This document shows, piece after piece, positions 17,146 through 26,080 of a DNA stretch of 64,000 nt. The translations under genes and the position numbers were made by a program. The stretch is from Psychrobacter immobilis (GTDB lineage Bacteria > Pseudomonadota > Gammaproteobacteria > Pseudomonadales > Moraxellaceae), in assembly GCF_904846185.1 (NCBI RefSeq), contig NZ_CAJGZQ010000010.1:49200-113199 (forward strand). Reading direction: 5' to 3'. The notes below the pieces were generated by a model, which worked only from the letters and a program-made list of their open reading frames with translations, was not told the origin of the DNA and searched no databases. Positions within the stretch are counted from its first letter, which is position 1. Every line of letters begins with the position of its first letter.

Positions 17146-18216
17146 TCATGTGCTTTTATCCTGCAAGTAGTTTGACACACCCAAAAAGTACCCCTTCATG
17201 CTCATTCTATCAAAACTATATACATGTGCATGAGGAGCTTCCCTACAGCGGCCTACTAGCGGCTGCTTTTGATCAGGCTTGCCACTAGCTAGCTCTATCA
17301 ATCCTGAGCAAATTGGACAAGTTGCAGTAAACTCTGTGACTCTCGCTACATTCAGCTTATCTTTATCCCAATACATCTCAATATCTGCATTAACGACATT
17401 AATATTTGCAAAGAACATAGGTGCTTTAACAACACGGTAATAAGGCAGTCTATATAACGGCACAAAGAAATATCGCCAGTTAAGATAAGCCACAAGAATG
17501 AATGCCACAAAAACTATGGCTTGCCAAAGCTTAAAATTTGGCAAATCGCTTAGTAATAAAATGACGAGTAACGAAAATATAGCAATAAAGATATCTAATA
17601 AAAAACTTAGCATCAGCAAAATCATTAGCAAAACGCCTCGAAAGCTTAAGATCTTTAGCTCACCTTTTTTGAAGAAAAGACGAGTGAATAAAGATGGCTT
17701 AATCTCAGAAGCCGCTTTTCGCTTATAAGTAACACTACTTAAATATTCATCATCCTCAATGTTATCAGAGTCAATGACGGCAGATCTTGCTATCTGCTCT
17801 TCATCTACTCCCTCATTTTCAATAGCTTTAATGCTCATCCATACGAGGGTTCTGTTCTTGGCACCACCCTCTGATAAAGATGAGATAACTTCTGGCAAAT
17901 AGCCTATATCATTAAATGCCTGTTCACAGTCTGGTTGTGATTCAATAAACTTTACTAACTCTATATTTAATCTATCCGTTTTTATCTTATTTTTAGCGAT
18001 TTCACTGCTTACAGTATTTTCATTTACGCCTCTAGCTTTGGCGTAAATAACTTGCCTTGATAGCTTCTCAGGCTCAAACTCTTCATCTGAATATTTCAGT
18101 TTATTGAGCTGTGCGTCAACTATTATTCTTAGACAATGATCATAAAAAGTATTTCTTGGAAAGTTAAGCAATTGTTTTTTGAGCTCTTCAAAGACAATTA
18201 AGTGTATGTTTTTCAT
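17146..18216 (-). CDS. Membrane protein with C-terminal zinc-binding cysteines, function unknown
   Basis: 356 residues. The first 190 are hydrophilic, with helix-turn-helix-like character near VNENTVSSEIAKNKIKTDR. Three or four membrane helices follow between about 195 and 265 (GVLLMILLMLSFLLDIFIAI, then IVFVAFILVAYL). The C-terminal tail has CPICSGLIEL, GRC and PHAHVY, resembling a zinc ribbon. The layout suggests a cytoplasmic domain tethered to the membrane. I do not recognise the family. It stands alone between the TIR unit and the CoiA-like gene on the opposite strand, in an island where many genes are defence-related. A defence role is a guess from position only. Confidence 0.65.
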   Translation of the reverse strand: MKNIHLIVFEELKKQLLNFPRNTFYDHCLRIIVDAQLNKLKYSDEEFEPEKLSRQVIYAKARGVNENTVSSEIAKNKIKTDRLNIELVKFIESQPDCEQAFNDIGYLPEVISSLSEGGAKNRTLVWMSIKAIENEGVDEEQIARSAVIDSDNIEDDEYLSSVTYKRKAASEIKPSLFTRLFFKKGELKILSFRGVLLMILLMLSFLLDIFIAIFSLLVILLLSDLPNFKLWQAIVFVAFILVAYLNWRYFFVPLYRLPYYRVVKAPMFFANINVVNADIEMYWDKDKLNVARVTEFTATCPICSGLIELASGKPDQKQPLVGRCREAPHAHVYSFDRMSMKGYFLGVSNYLQDKST

Positions 18217-18327
18217 ATATAAATACCGATTAAACCCCTATTACATCCCCTATAGCAGTCTGTTTCAGAGGCAAAATTCTTCTCATAATTACCTCACTCC
18301 TAACCAACTAACAAGAGGATGGTAACT

Positions 18328-19224
18328 ATGTCAATGTCAATCGCTGTTAATGAGCAAAAGCAAATCGTCAATGTTAAGCAAGTCGAGCGAGGGCTGGCTT
18401 GTATGTGTTTTTGCTTTGAATGTGGTGAGCCTGTAGTGGCTCGTAAAGGTGAGAAGAATGAGCATCATTTTGCGCATCTCAACAATAAGGAAAGCTGCAC
18501 TATTCACCCTGAAAGCATCCTACACAAGTTTGCCAAGCAAGTCATTATGCAAGAGAGGTATTTAACACTGCCATCTCTACCTGATGACGAAAATAACGAG
18601 GATAAAACTTGGGAGTTTGATCAGTTAATCGAGGAACAAGCTGTTGGTTGTATTCGACCTGATATAGTCGCAACGGTTGACGGGGAAATGATGTTTATTG
18701 AGGTTGCTGTGACTTCTTTCATCGATACTGATAAAGCGGATTTTATTAAGCAATTGGGTGTTAAGACTATTGAGATTAATTTGAGAGAAATCATCACGCA
18801 AGGTATTGAATTGCCAAGTGAGGAAGCCAAAGATCATATTTTAGACTGTGTCAGTAATAAGCAGTGGATATTTCCAGCACCGAAGTCGCTCACAATACCA
18901 GTAGCCCCTACACCATTACCTGAGCCTATCTATAATTGCCAGAGCAGCACTGATGAGAATAGCAACGGAAGCTTTGATAAAGGCTATACGATCTATCGAT
19001 TTACCATCAACCATGCTTGGGTAGATGTCAGAGTCTTTAATTCAGGTATGGTATCTATTAAGTGCGTGAATTTTAACCACGAAGTTATCGAGATACTAAA
19101 GCAGTGGCGTAACGAAGGCGGCGGTCAGTATAACCAAAAATATAAGTCATGGAATTACTTCAAGCCGTTTTCAGATACCGTCTTGAAACGACTGCAAGAA
19201 ATGGATATGACCCCTACTGCTTAA
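18328..19224 (+). CDS. CoiA-like nuclease with N-terminal zinc finger
   Basis: About 298 residues. The N-terminus has the CoiA-type metal-binding pattern CFECGEPVVARKGEKNEHHF with the following HxxxE-like region. A restriction-fold core follows around residues 110-150: IRPDIVATVDGEMMFIEVAV, the D...E-x-A arrangement of PD-(D/E)xK enzymes, where the usual lysine is not obvious. CoiA proteins are needed for DNA recombination in competent Gram-positives, and relatives are common on islands. The start at 18328 has AAGAGG nine bases upstream, while the earlier ATG abuts that site. It ends two bases before the next nuclease gene, so the pair is probably co-transcribed. Confidence 0.65.
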   Translation: MSMSIAVNEQKQIVNVKQVERGLACMCFCFECGEPVVARKGEKNEHHFAHLNNKESCTIHPESILHKFAKQVIMQERYLTLPSLPDDENNEDKTWEFDQLIEEQAVGCIRPDIVATVDGEMMFIEVAVTSFIDTDKADFIKQLGVKTIEINLREIITQGIELPSEEAKDHILDCVSNKQWIFPAPKSLTIPVAPTPLPEPIYNCQSSTDENSNGSFDKGYTIYRFTINHAWVDVRVFNSGMVSIKCVNFNHEVIEILKQWRNEGGGQYNQKYKSWNYFKPFSDTVLKRLQEMDMTPTA

Positions 19225-19226
19225 AC

Positions 19227-19796
19227 ATGATTCTATTTGATAATACGGCGAATAAAACTATGACACTCACTACTATGCTACTAATTATAATACTGTTGAT
19301 ATTAGCCATGCTTGTATGGGCTATACAACGGATACAATTACAAAATAAGGCTTTGCTACAGAGTGAACGAGATGTTGCGCAAATTAGGAACGATATGGTC
19401 GAAAGAGAAGCAGGCTTTCAACAGCAATTAGCAAAAGACATTAAAGAGGCTCAAAAGCGTTCCAACAATATGCAGCGCAATGTACTAAAAGGTCAAATTG
19501 GTGAGCAGTTCACACCCTTTATCACTGATTTTCCTTACAACCCTTCGGACTGCCGATTTATGGGTGAACCGATTGACTACGTCATTTTCCAAAACTTGCA
19601 CGAATGCGCTGATGGCAACGTGCCTATCGAGGACGTGCATCTCATTATTGCAGAAGTTAAAACAGGAAATGCGAGGCTAAACCAACGACAGAAAATCATC
19701 AAGCAAGCTATCCAAAATGGTCAGGTGAGCTTTAAAGAGCTTAGGATAAAATACTGTGAAGATACGGAAGATATGCGTGTTCAGGTAAGCGTATAA
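19227..19796 (+). CDS. Membrane-anchored Holliday-junction-resolvase-like endonuclease
   Basis: About 189 residues. A single membrane helix near the start (MLLIIILLILAMLVWAI) and a coiled-coil stretch lead into a resolvase-like nuclease: GQIGEQFTPFITDFPYNPSD, EPIDYVIF, IIAEVKTGNARLNQRQK and IKQAIQNGQVSFKELRI, matching the Endonuc_Holl family as I remember it. The D...ExK catalytic pattern is present. It follows the CoiA-like gene by two bases. ATG at 19227 and ATG at 19260 are both possible and neither has a strong ribosome site. Its role in recombination or defence is open. Confidence 0.65.
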   Translation: MILFDNTANKTMTLTTMLLIIILLILAMLVWAIQRIQLQNKALLQSERDVAQIRNDMVEREAGFQQQLAKDIKEAQKRSNNMQRNVLKGQIGEQFTPFITDFPYNPSDCRFMGEPIDYVIFQNLHECADGNVPIEDVHLIIAEVKTGNARLNQRQKIIKQAIQNGQVSFKELRIKYCEDTEDMRVQVSV

Positions 19797-19957
19797 ATCA
19801 GTAAAACTATACGTTTTGACTCTTATATAATTTGCTAGAATTTTTAATGCAGTTGGTAATAGATAAGACTAATTACTAGAAAAGTCTTTTTACTCAATCT
19901 CTAGAGACAAGATTAAAGTATTGATTTATATGGTTTTTTTATTTGAAAATAGTCTGT

Positions 19958-19989
19958 AAATAGTCTTTTTATTGAAAAGACTATTTTTA
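19958..19989 (+). terminator. Terminator after the nuclease pair
   Basis: The stem aaatagtctttt / aaaagactattt with a five-base loop is followed by T-rich sequence, 160 bases after the stop. The rest of the 445-base gap (19797-20241) is AT-rich and shows no further gene or repeat I can support; the promoter of the next gene should be there. Confidence 0.65.
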
Positions 19990-20241
19990 TGGTTCTATTA
20001 GACCTAAGTATTATACTGCTGAAAATCAATCTGATGACTTGCATATTTCTAGGTTCAAAGTATAGCTTTATCTGCTTGCTATTATACTATTTTGTAGCCC
20101 AACGTTATCCTATAATCTTAGATATTTAAGACATCTTTTATCGTTGTATATTTATCTCCCTCTGACGTTTTCTTATAGAGTAAAATTTTGTTCTTTAATA
20201 TATAATGCTCTTTTGATAAAAATCAATTTGTAGGACAAACA

Positions 20242-20679
20242 ATGAAGTTAATCTCGTATGTTGCATGTTTAGCTGTATGTTCAATAGTAACTCAAGCACA
20301 AGCTGGACCAACTATTAAAGATTTTATGAAATTAGATAAAGGGGAAGCTTATTTTAATTGTGCTTACAAAGGTAAGACAGCCAGTAAAAAGTGTTTAGTT
20401 AAACACTCCTACGTTAAATCTAATATTCACCCTGTACTTAAACAAATCTATGGATCTAATGAAAATTTACCGCTTATGACCATTAAGTGGCCAGATAATG
20501 ATACGAGCCGTTATGTCAGTATGGATAGCTTAGAGCTGGGAAACTTAGAAACTAAAGAACTTGGAGGATTTAGTCTCAGAACAACAGAGCAATGCCAAGA
20601 AGGCTGGTGTCTGGATCTATCTCGTGGGCTGATTATTGACAACGCATCTACTGGTAAAGAACATGTCCGTTTATGGTGA
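20242..20679 (+). CDS. Exported protein of unknown function
   Basis: 145 residues with a typical signal peptide ending at AQA-GP (about residue 22), then a mature part with cysteines in AYFNCAYKGKTASKKCLVKH and QCQEGWCLDLS that could form disulfides in the periplasm. I recognise no family. The ATG follows GTAGGACAAACA. It is the first of three plus-strand genes for exported proteins (20.2-22.1 kb), each separated by 170 bases or more, so they are probably transcribed independently. Confidence 0.65.
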   Translation: MKLISYVACLAVCSIVTQAQAGPTIKDFMKLDKGEAYFNCAYKGKTASKKCLVKHSYVKSNIHPVLKQIYGSNENLPLMTIKWPDNDTSRYVSMDSLELGNLETKELGGFSLRTTEQCQEGWCLDLSRGLIIDNASTGKEHVRLW

Positions 20680-20847
20680 GACTGAATTTATGTCTCTAAG
20701 AATGTAGATTGATGTGCAGTATTTTTTAATAATCGACAATTAAAAACCTAAATACAATTATAATCAATAACGGCTAACAAGCTTATAGCCTACTTGTTAG
20801 CTATACGGATGAATAGATTATTTTTAAAAACAAAAAAGGAAACCATT

Positions 20848-21267
20848 ATGAGAAACAGTCTTTTAAAAATCGCTATGGGTATTAGCTGTGCTGCTATTTT
20901 TTCAGTAAGCCATGCCGATGTTGCTACGATGAATAAGTATTATAACAATCCAAAACTTGCTCCTAAGATTAAGCGCTGTAACGGTAACCAAGATTGTAAT
21001 GCTTTTTATGCTTTATCTAAGCAATGGAAGTCTATCCCAAATGGTTTTCATACACCAGGTTGCCCAGACTGTAAAGTTAAAGAGCATGCTAAAGACGGCG
21101 ATGGTTATGGTTTAAATAAAGGCTATAGTCTAAAACGTGATTATTCGATTAATTTAAGTGAAGCAGGATGGAATGAATTTTATAAAGGTGGCTCAGCTAG
21201 CAAAGCTGACGAAAGAATTTTTGGCGAAGGTTTAGCTGTACTCATTTATTTGGATTATAAAAAATAG
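20848..21267 (+). CDS. Exported protein of unknown function
   Basis: 139 residues from ATG 20848, chosen because AAAAAAGGAAACC precedes it and a signal peptide then starts directly (MRNSLLKIAMGISCAAIFS, cleavage near SHA-DV). The mature part has paired cysteines (KRCNGNQDCNAFY and PGCPDCKVKEH), the second resembling a CxxC, and a glycine-rich middle. No homologue is recognised. A Sec-exported, disulfide-stabilised periplasmic protein is the safe reading. Confidence 0.65.
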   Translation: MRNSLLKIAMGISCAAIFSVSHADVATMNKYYNNPKLAPKIKRCNGNQDCNAFYALSKQWKSIPNGFHTPGCPDCKVKEHAKDGDGYGLNKGYSLKRDYSINLSEAGWNEFYKGGSASKADERIFGEGLAVLIYLDYKK

Positions 21268-21451
21268 GTTTAAATAACGCATTAAGTAATATTATATATT
21301 TGCTTGATATATAAAAGCATCTATGAATGCGAGAGAATCAATCCTACCATTATAAATAGCTTCCGACTTTATCAGAGGCTAGTTATATATAAATATCAAA
21401 AATGAACTTGATTCTGATATCTGAAAGACATATCGGAAAAGGATTATAATA

Positions 21452-22051
21452 ATGAAAAGTGTTTTTTTAGGCTGTACTGTTGCTCTTGCGTTTTTAGTTG
21501 GCTGTGAGTCTAACGCAGGTAATAATTCAAGTGACAAAATACTATCCGAGGAAGCAGTAGACTCGGTATCCTCTCAGGAAGTAACAGAAACAGTAAGCAA
21601 ACTTCAGTATAATTCAGATGGCATCATTATTTGCGAAGAAAACACTGACGGAGTTTGCACTGATGATGTACTCCAAGATCTACGTGCTACACAATTACGT
21701 GAACAACACGATGCTGGTACTGAATCCCTATCAGAAGTAAGTGAGATTACTACTGATAGATCGGGTGATGAGGCTTTCCGTAATAATGCTACAAGAGTTG
21801 ACTACAAAGAAATAACAGGGCCCCTAACACCTGCTCAAGCGGCACACATCGATTATCTAGTTGACAATGATCTTGAAACCTCGCAAGAAATGATAGACTT
21901 ACTCAATGATTTTACACTCGATGGTAGTGAAGAGGGTTCTTTACGTAAATTCATTAAAGAACGTTCACGTTTTAAAGATGGTTATAATGCATCGGAAGAC
22001 TGTCGTAACCCAGACTTAACAGAAACGGAATATGCTAACGCTTGTACTTAA
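21452..22051 (+). CDS. Lipoprotein of unknown function
   Basis: 199 residues with a lipobox (LAFLVGC, cysteine at 18) after a short hydrophobic signal, so it should be lipid-anchored. The mature part is acidic, serine- and threonine-rich, with a cysteine pair in IICEENTDGVCTDD and a more helical C-terminal part (LTPAQAAHIDYLVDNDLETS). The ribosome site AAAGGA precedes the ATG. A bidirectional terminator shared with the convergent alpA-like gene follows. No known family recognised. Confidence 0.7.
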   Translation: MKSVFLGCTVALAFLVGCESNAGNNSSDKILSEEAVDSVSSQEVTETVSKLQYNSDGIIICEENTDGVCTDDVLQDLRATQLREQHDAGTESLSEVSEITTDRSGDEAFRNNATRVDYKEITGPLTPAQAAHIDYLVDNDLETSQEMIDLLNDFTLDGSEEGSLRKFIKERSRFKDGYNASEDCRNPDLTETEYANACT

Positions 22052-22081
22052 TGACTGGTAGATGGACAACAACCCTAAACA

Positions 22082-22115
22082 AAAAAATAAGCCACTGTTA
22101 GTGGCTTATTTTTTA
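22082..22115. terminator. Bidirectional terminator between the lipoprotein and alpA-like genes
   Basis: The stem ataagccac / gtggcttat with loop tgtta is flanked by A7 on the left and T6 on the right, placed between two convergent genes. Confidence 0.85.
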
Positions 22116-22125
22116 CCACTGCCTA

Positions 22126-22377
22126 TCAGCAAAACCTATCAGCTATTTTTGTATTAATCCATTCTGCGATCTCACTCGCTACCCACACTACCCTTACCTG
22201 TGTCAGTTGTACCTTCTTAGGGAATGTTGGGTCATAACGATCAGAATTTTCATTAACCATCTCATAAATCGTAGAACGACTAAGACCAGTATAGCTACCA
22301 ACATCTTTAATACTCAATAGCTGTGGTATGTGATTACATTGCTCGATTCCTGGCTGTGCTGCGTTTAAATCTTTCAT
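22126..22377 (-). CDS. alpA: AlpA-family regulator or excisionase
   Basis: 83 residues with the MerR-like helix-turn-helix typical of AlpA (LLSIKDVGSYTGLSRSTIYE, then FPKKVQLTQVRVVWVASEIAEWI). AlpA proteins control excision or expression of integrated satellites and islands, usually acting on a nearby integrase promoter. AAGGAG lies six bases before the ATG. No integrase is seen in the window, so if it still acts on one, the gene must lie to the left of position 1 or have been lost. Confidence 0.8.
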   Translation of the reverse strand: MKDLNAAQPGIEQCNHIPQLLSIKDVGSYTGLSRSTIYEMVNENSDRYDPTFPKKVQLTQVRVVWVASEIAEWINTKIADRFC

Positions 22378-22488
22378 GATTTGCTCCTTATAAGTGAATG
22401 AGAGCGTTTCCTCTCATACAGTTACCGAGTCCTATATTTTTTTACAGCATCCCATTGCGTCCAACGGTTTGCCTTAATTGAAGCAATA

Positions 22489-22520
22489 AAAAAGGAGCTG
22501 ATTATTCAGCTCCTTTTTAT
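22489..22520. terminator. Terminator upstream of the alpA-like gene
   Basis: The stem aaaaaggagctga / tcagctccttttt with loop ttat has A- and T-runs on both sides. It isolates alpA from the small open frame at 22565-22648. Confidence 0.8.
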
Positions 22521-22564
22521 GCCATATACTTGGCTTGATGATTTTAGCTTAATGCTGTTGCATT

Positions 22565-22648
22565 TTAGATCATCCCTTTTATATTAGAATCAATATCCTT
22601 CCTAGTAACTCTAGAAAGAGCATTAGACTCCTTATCTGTTAGATTCAT
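22565..22648 (-). CDS. Possible 27-residue peptide
   Basis: The frame MNLTDKESNALSRVTRKDID... is preceded by AAGGAC and followed within 50 bases by a good terminator on the same strand, which together suggest a short transcript. The peptide is polar, with no membrane segment. Length and lack of homologues keep the confidence low; it could equally be the 5' remnant of a larger gene. Confidence 0.3.
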   Translation of the reverse strand: MNLTDKESNALSRVTRKDIDSNIKGMI

Positions 22649-22777
22649 CTATTGTCCTTATATAATAATTTAGGTAGTAACAATACTATCCTCATACGCT
22701 TTAATAATAAACTTCTTGAAACAACATCGTAAACATTGAATACTATCCTCTCATTCAATCTTTAGAGGCAAAATAGT

Positions 22778-22966
22778 ATGCGTAACTTTAGTGACGACTT
22801 AGACGATGATGACGACAACGACGACGGGCTTACTGACTATGAAAAGCAAATTAAAAACAATATAGCTCAAGCAAAAGCTAATCAGGGTAGATTTGATGGG
22901 GATGATTCAGTGGAGGATATGCCTGACACTGCAGTTAGTAACAGTGATGGCACCAGCAGGGATTAA
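22778..22966 (+). CDS. Very acidic 62-residue protein
   Basis: The N-terminal quarter is almost all Asp (FSDDLDDDDDNDDGL), and the rest adds many more acidic residues with few basic ones. Such charge is typical of disordered linkers and also of DNA-mimic anti-restriction proteins, although those are usually longer and folded. TTTAGAGGCAAA precedes the ATG. It stands alone on the plus strand within an island of mostly minus-strand genes and has its own hairpin downstream (23092). No family is recognised. Confidence 0.5.
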   Translation: MRNFSDDLDDDDDNDDGLTDYEKQIKNNIAQAKANQGRFDGDDSVEDMPDTAVSNSDGTSRD

Positions 22967-23091
22967 TAATAGAGTCTTGTTCCATACTCGTTAGATTTTA
23001 CAATCTATAATTTATCAAATATATGTACTATCCTCAGTAAATATTCTGGAAAAGCTATCATCATATTAAAAAACGAGTTAAGCAGTTAAAG

Positions 23092-23117
23092 CCAGCCGTT
23101 TTACGGCTGGTATGTTT
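23092..23117 (+). terminator. Hairpin after the acidic protein gene
   Basis: The perfect stem ccagccg / cggctgg with loop tttta is followed by tatgttttta, a moderate T-run. Confidence 0.6.
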
Positions 23118-23171
23118 TTAAAAACCTTTATCTGAAGCAACTTATTTTCAGTAGCACCTTACTGGCCTCCT

Positions 23172-23651
23172 CTAACTCTTTTCAATTTCATTCAAACTAT
23201 TTAGAGCTTTTCTAAGCCTTTTGTTTGTGTAACCTTTAGCCCGTTTATAAACATACTCTTCAATGAGATATAAAATAACTCGATCTTTGAAGAAACGCAT
23301 GCTAATAGAACTTTGTTCATCTATATCTGATGGCGTACTCTTAGCTGAATCAGATAGAATCGTACGCAGGCTTTCAATTTGAAGATAGAGGGCATTAAAT
23401 TCATAGTCTTCTAAAGCATCGACCAGTGAACCAACATATTCTACAACCATGAACTCGTAAACCTTGCCGCAAAATCCTTGTGTTTGGAACTTATAGCAAA
23501 TATCGTCCCATACATTTTCAAGAGGTTTTGTTGTTACTGTAGATTCACTAGATCTCTGTAAATAACGTTGAGTTTGATTGGTAATTCTTTTAGATATTTT
23601 CTTAGACAGTTGTACTGAAATACTTAATGCCATTATCTTTTCTAAATCCAT
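23172..23651 (-). CDS. Unidentified island protein
   Basis: About 159 residues, mainly helical and basic towards the C-terminus (YKRAKGYTNKRLRKALNSLN). ATG at 23651 is preferred over the upstream TTG because AAGGGT lies at a suitable distance. No signal peptide or membrane segment. It lies at the end of the minus-strand block of replication and recombination-type genes but is separated from it by a terminator. No family recognised. Confidence 0.5.
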   Translation of the reverse strand: MDLEKIMALSISVQLSKKISKRITNQTQRYLQRSSESTVTTKPLENVWDDICYKFQTQGFCGKVYEFMVVEYVGSLVDALEDYEFNALYLQIESLRTILSDSAKSTPSDIDEQSSISMRFFKDRVILYLIEEYVYKRAKGYTNKRLRKALNSLNEIEKS

Positions 23652-23770
23652 TTTAGCTACCCTTACTTTAAACAATAATAATCTGTTTTTAATATGCCGT
23701 TATGAAGAACATGCACATTGTAAGACGTAACCTAGGTATTAAGCCACTAAAAATAAACCGACAAGAAATA

Positions 23771-23797
23771 AAACAAGCGACCTAAAATCGCTTGTTT
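23771..23797 (-). terminator. Terminator of the Gp3-like gene
   Basis: The stem aaacaagcga / tcgcttgttt, read on the minus strand, is followed by ttatttcttg. It lies 40 bases past the stop of the 23838 gene. Confidence 0.75.
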
Positions 23798-23837
23798 CAG
23801 ACTAACTAATTTATGCCGCAAATCTGAATTGATTGCT

Positions 23838-24749
23838 TTAGCTCACCGCCGTCACGCTTTGCCGTAGCCCTTGCTCTATGCTAGTCACGTTATGAGTGGC
23901 TAACCCGTTCTGATAATTCCCCTGCTGACTATTGCTAACGTCATCTGTCTCCATGGGATAAAACTCTTCAGCCACGTCTAACAAACCATCATTATCAATT
24001 TCAAAGGATGAATTGACGTAACCCTGTTTCGCAGCCTGTTCTAATGCTGCTTGATCAAAGCCGTGTTCGCTAAGCTCCGCATCAATTGTCTGCGCATCTT
24101 GCACTGCTTGCTTTAGTGTCACCCCATCACGTAGCGTTAAATCAACAAAGTAAATCGGCGTTCGGTAGCTTTGCGTCGTGCTTTTACCTCTTAGCGTTAA
24201 TTGCAGGGGCAAACACGACAGCTTATTCCCTGACACCGCAGCAAAGTAGCTCAGCCGTGCGGCAAGCGTGCGAATACTGTTAAAGCCTGTGGTGCGAAAG
24301 ATAAACGTGCCTAACTCGTCGTCTTCACTCAGATTTGCGTAAAGTCTGCCATACGGCTTACAGGCTCCACCTTGCGCCAATGGACAGCGATCAGGTGATG
24401 GACATGGCAGTTGCTCAACGCCATTACTGGTTCGACGCTGACATTGCTCACCGTCACCCACGCATAGCGGGCGTCCAGTTTGACGATCAAATAAGGTATA
24501 TTCGGCTCGCAAATTAAGCTCAGGGTCGTTAAATAGCATACGCACGGGTATTTGTCTCAGCTTGCCGTCATTATTTGCGCGTAGCTTTTCATCTAGTGGA
24601 TGATTGATCCAGCCATCCTTATTTTGAACTTGGCTGGTAATGGTAAATTGATCGTCTTTAGCAGGTAGACGTTTGCCGTCCTTTTGAACGACACGTCCAA
24701 TGCTGATACGACCTAATACTGGTGGGGTTATGGTTAGACCTTTAATCAT
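23838..24749 (-). CDS. Gp3-like island protein (possible recombination directionality factor-type)
   Basis: 303 residues. The opening MIKGLTITPPVLGRISIGRV and a central cysteine cluster (CVGDGEQCQRR, PCPSPDRCPLAQGGACKPYG) recall the family annotated in databases as hydrolase or metal-binding protein or Gp3-like, found in phages and islands. The four to six cysteines could hold zinc. FIFRTTGFNSIRTLAARLSY is a further conserved-looking block. It stands with YqaJ and DUF932 genes in the same orientation, each with a separate terminator. The function is uncertain; a DNA-binding role in recombination is the usual proposal. Confidence 0.55.
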   Translation of the reverse strand: MIKGLTITPPVLGRISIGRVVQKDGKRLPAKDDQFTITSQVQNKDGWINHPLDEKLRANNDGKLRQIPVRMLFNDPELNLRAEYTLFDRQTGRPLCVGDGEQCQRRTSNGVEQLPCPSPDRCPLAQGGACKPYGRLYANLSEDDELGTFIFRTTGFNSIRTLAARLSYFAAVSGNKLSCLPLQLTLRGKSTTQSYRTPIYFVDLTLRDGVTLKQAVQDAQTIDAELSEHGFDQAALEQAAKQGYVNSSFEIDNDGLLDVAEEFYPMETDDVSNSQQGNYQNGLATHNVTSIEQGLRQSVTAVS

Positions 24750-24796
24750 GGTGATAGTCCTTATGTATTTAATAAAATGTGTTTAGCCATAAAAAA

Positions 24797-24818
24797 GCCC
24801 ACCGATTAGGGTGGGCAT
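24797..24818 (-). terminator. Terminator of the YqaJ gene
   Basis: The stem gcccacc / ggtgggc with loop gattag, on the minus strand, is followed by a run of six T. Confidence 0.8.
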
Positions 24819-24867
24819 TTATGCGCTTGTTTTGGTTTGTCTATGTGTTGATTGAATAAATAGCGGC

Positions 24868-25971
24868 TTAGTCGTTTAAGATGACGAAGCGGCGACTACC
24901 TTGCTTGGTTTTACTAAATTTAGCCAACAGCTCAGGATGCGCTTTGATAACGGCCTTACTGTCCAAACTGATACTATCTTTGGAGCGTTTCCAAGAAATA
25001 GCGCCTTTTTCAAACACAGCGACCTCATTATCTGCAATCAGTGTTTGCAGCTGGTGCTTTACCTGATCATGACGCTGCTCTAGCTCTTGCATGTAATCAC
25101 GATAACTCAGCAGTTGCTCAAATAACTTATTGGCACCATCATCATCTCGCAAATCAACCTTGCTTGAGGGCTTAGGCGTTGGATAAAGCAGCTTTAAGGC
25201 TTTGGCAGCTGACTCGCTATGATCAGGGGTTGGTGGGGTGTCCGTTTCTACGTAGTGCCAGAACAGACGCTCATGCTTCATGATGGACTCAATCAAGCGC
25301 TCATCACGCTCAACCTTATAAATCTTAGCCTCATGTCCACAAAGTAGCACACAGATGTGCGCAGCAGTTTTACCAGTGACCGCCAGCTGATGCTGAACTT
25401 GGCACGTCACATACAAGGGCACACCATGCTTCCAGAGCTTGGCACCATGTTCACCAGCGGTTTTGCACTCTAAAATCTGTACCTCACCACTACCAGTAAT
25501 GGCATAGTCTAAATTAGCCAGCATAAAGTAATTGTCAGGATCAGGATGCTGCAAGATGGCATTGACGCGGCGTACCTTATTGCCGGTATGTTCTTGGTAA
25601 TATTTAGCGACCATCGCCTCAAGCGTATTGCCCCAGTATAAAGGTGAATAGCCCTCTACGCTTTCATCAATGCTTGATTCCATGCGTCCGGTCTTAATCA
25701 TCCATAGCTCAAGCATGGATAGATACGGATGGATACCACAAGCAGCCGCAGCATCACTACTGCCAATACCTTGTCTGCGAAATTGTAGCCAGTCCTCACG
25801 GCTTAAGTCTTTAGTATTAACCAAACGCCTAGCAGTCGTTGAAGTATTAGATTGGGCAGGTTTATCAGCAGTATCATTTTGCTTGGTTTTCACTAACGCT
25901 GGTTTAAGCCTAATGGTTGCACGTTTGGCTGGTCTTGGCTGAGTCGTGCTGTTTAGTGCGATCATGTTCAT
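24868..25971 (-). CDS. YqaJ-type viral recombinase (lambda exonuclease-like)
   Basis: 367 residues. After about 50 low-complexity residues the nuclease domain starts with DWLQFRRQGIGSSDAAAACG, the RxxGIGSSD signature of YqaJ proteins. EAMVAKYYQEHTG, MLANLDYAI and QILECKTAGEHGAKLW then give the D...ExK metal site, followed by VTCQVQHQLAVTG. YqaJ enzymes resect double-stranded DNA for single-strand annealing recombination in phages and plasmids. AAGGAG precedes the ATG. A single-strand annealing partner is not obvious nearby. The DUF932 gene lies upstream on the same strand. Confidence 0.85.
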   Translation of the reverse strand: MNMIALNSTTQPRPAKRATIRLKPALVKTKQNDTADKPAQSNTSTTARRLVNTKDLSREDWLQFRRQGIGSSDAAAACGIHPYLSMLELWMIKTGRMESSIDESVEGYSPLYWGNTLEAMVAKYYQEHTGNKVRRVNAILQHPDPDNYFMLANLDYAITGSGEVQILECKTAGEHGAKLWKHGVPLYVTCQVQHQLAVTGKTAAHICVLLCGHEAKIYKVERDERLIESIMKHERLFWHYVETDTPPTPDHSESAAKALKLLYPTPKPSSKVDLRDDDGANKLFEQLLSYRDYMQELEQRHDQVKHQLQTLIADNEVAVFEKGAISWKRSKDSISLDSKAVIKAHPELLAKFSKTKQGSRRFVILND

Positions 25972-26027
25972 AACGAACTCCTTCGATAAATTGATTATTG
26001 GTATTAAATGAAATAAGCGGCATAAAA

Positions 26028-26050
26028 AACCACGCTCGAAGGCGTGGTTG
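26028..26050 (-). terminator. Terminator of the DUF932 gene
   Basis: The stem aaccacgc / gcgtggtt, on the minus strand, is followed by T6. Confidence 0.8.
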
Positions 26051-26080
26051 ATTATATTGTTAGATTTTAAATGTGGCGGG

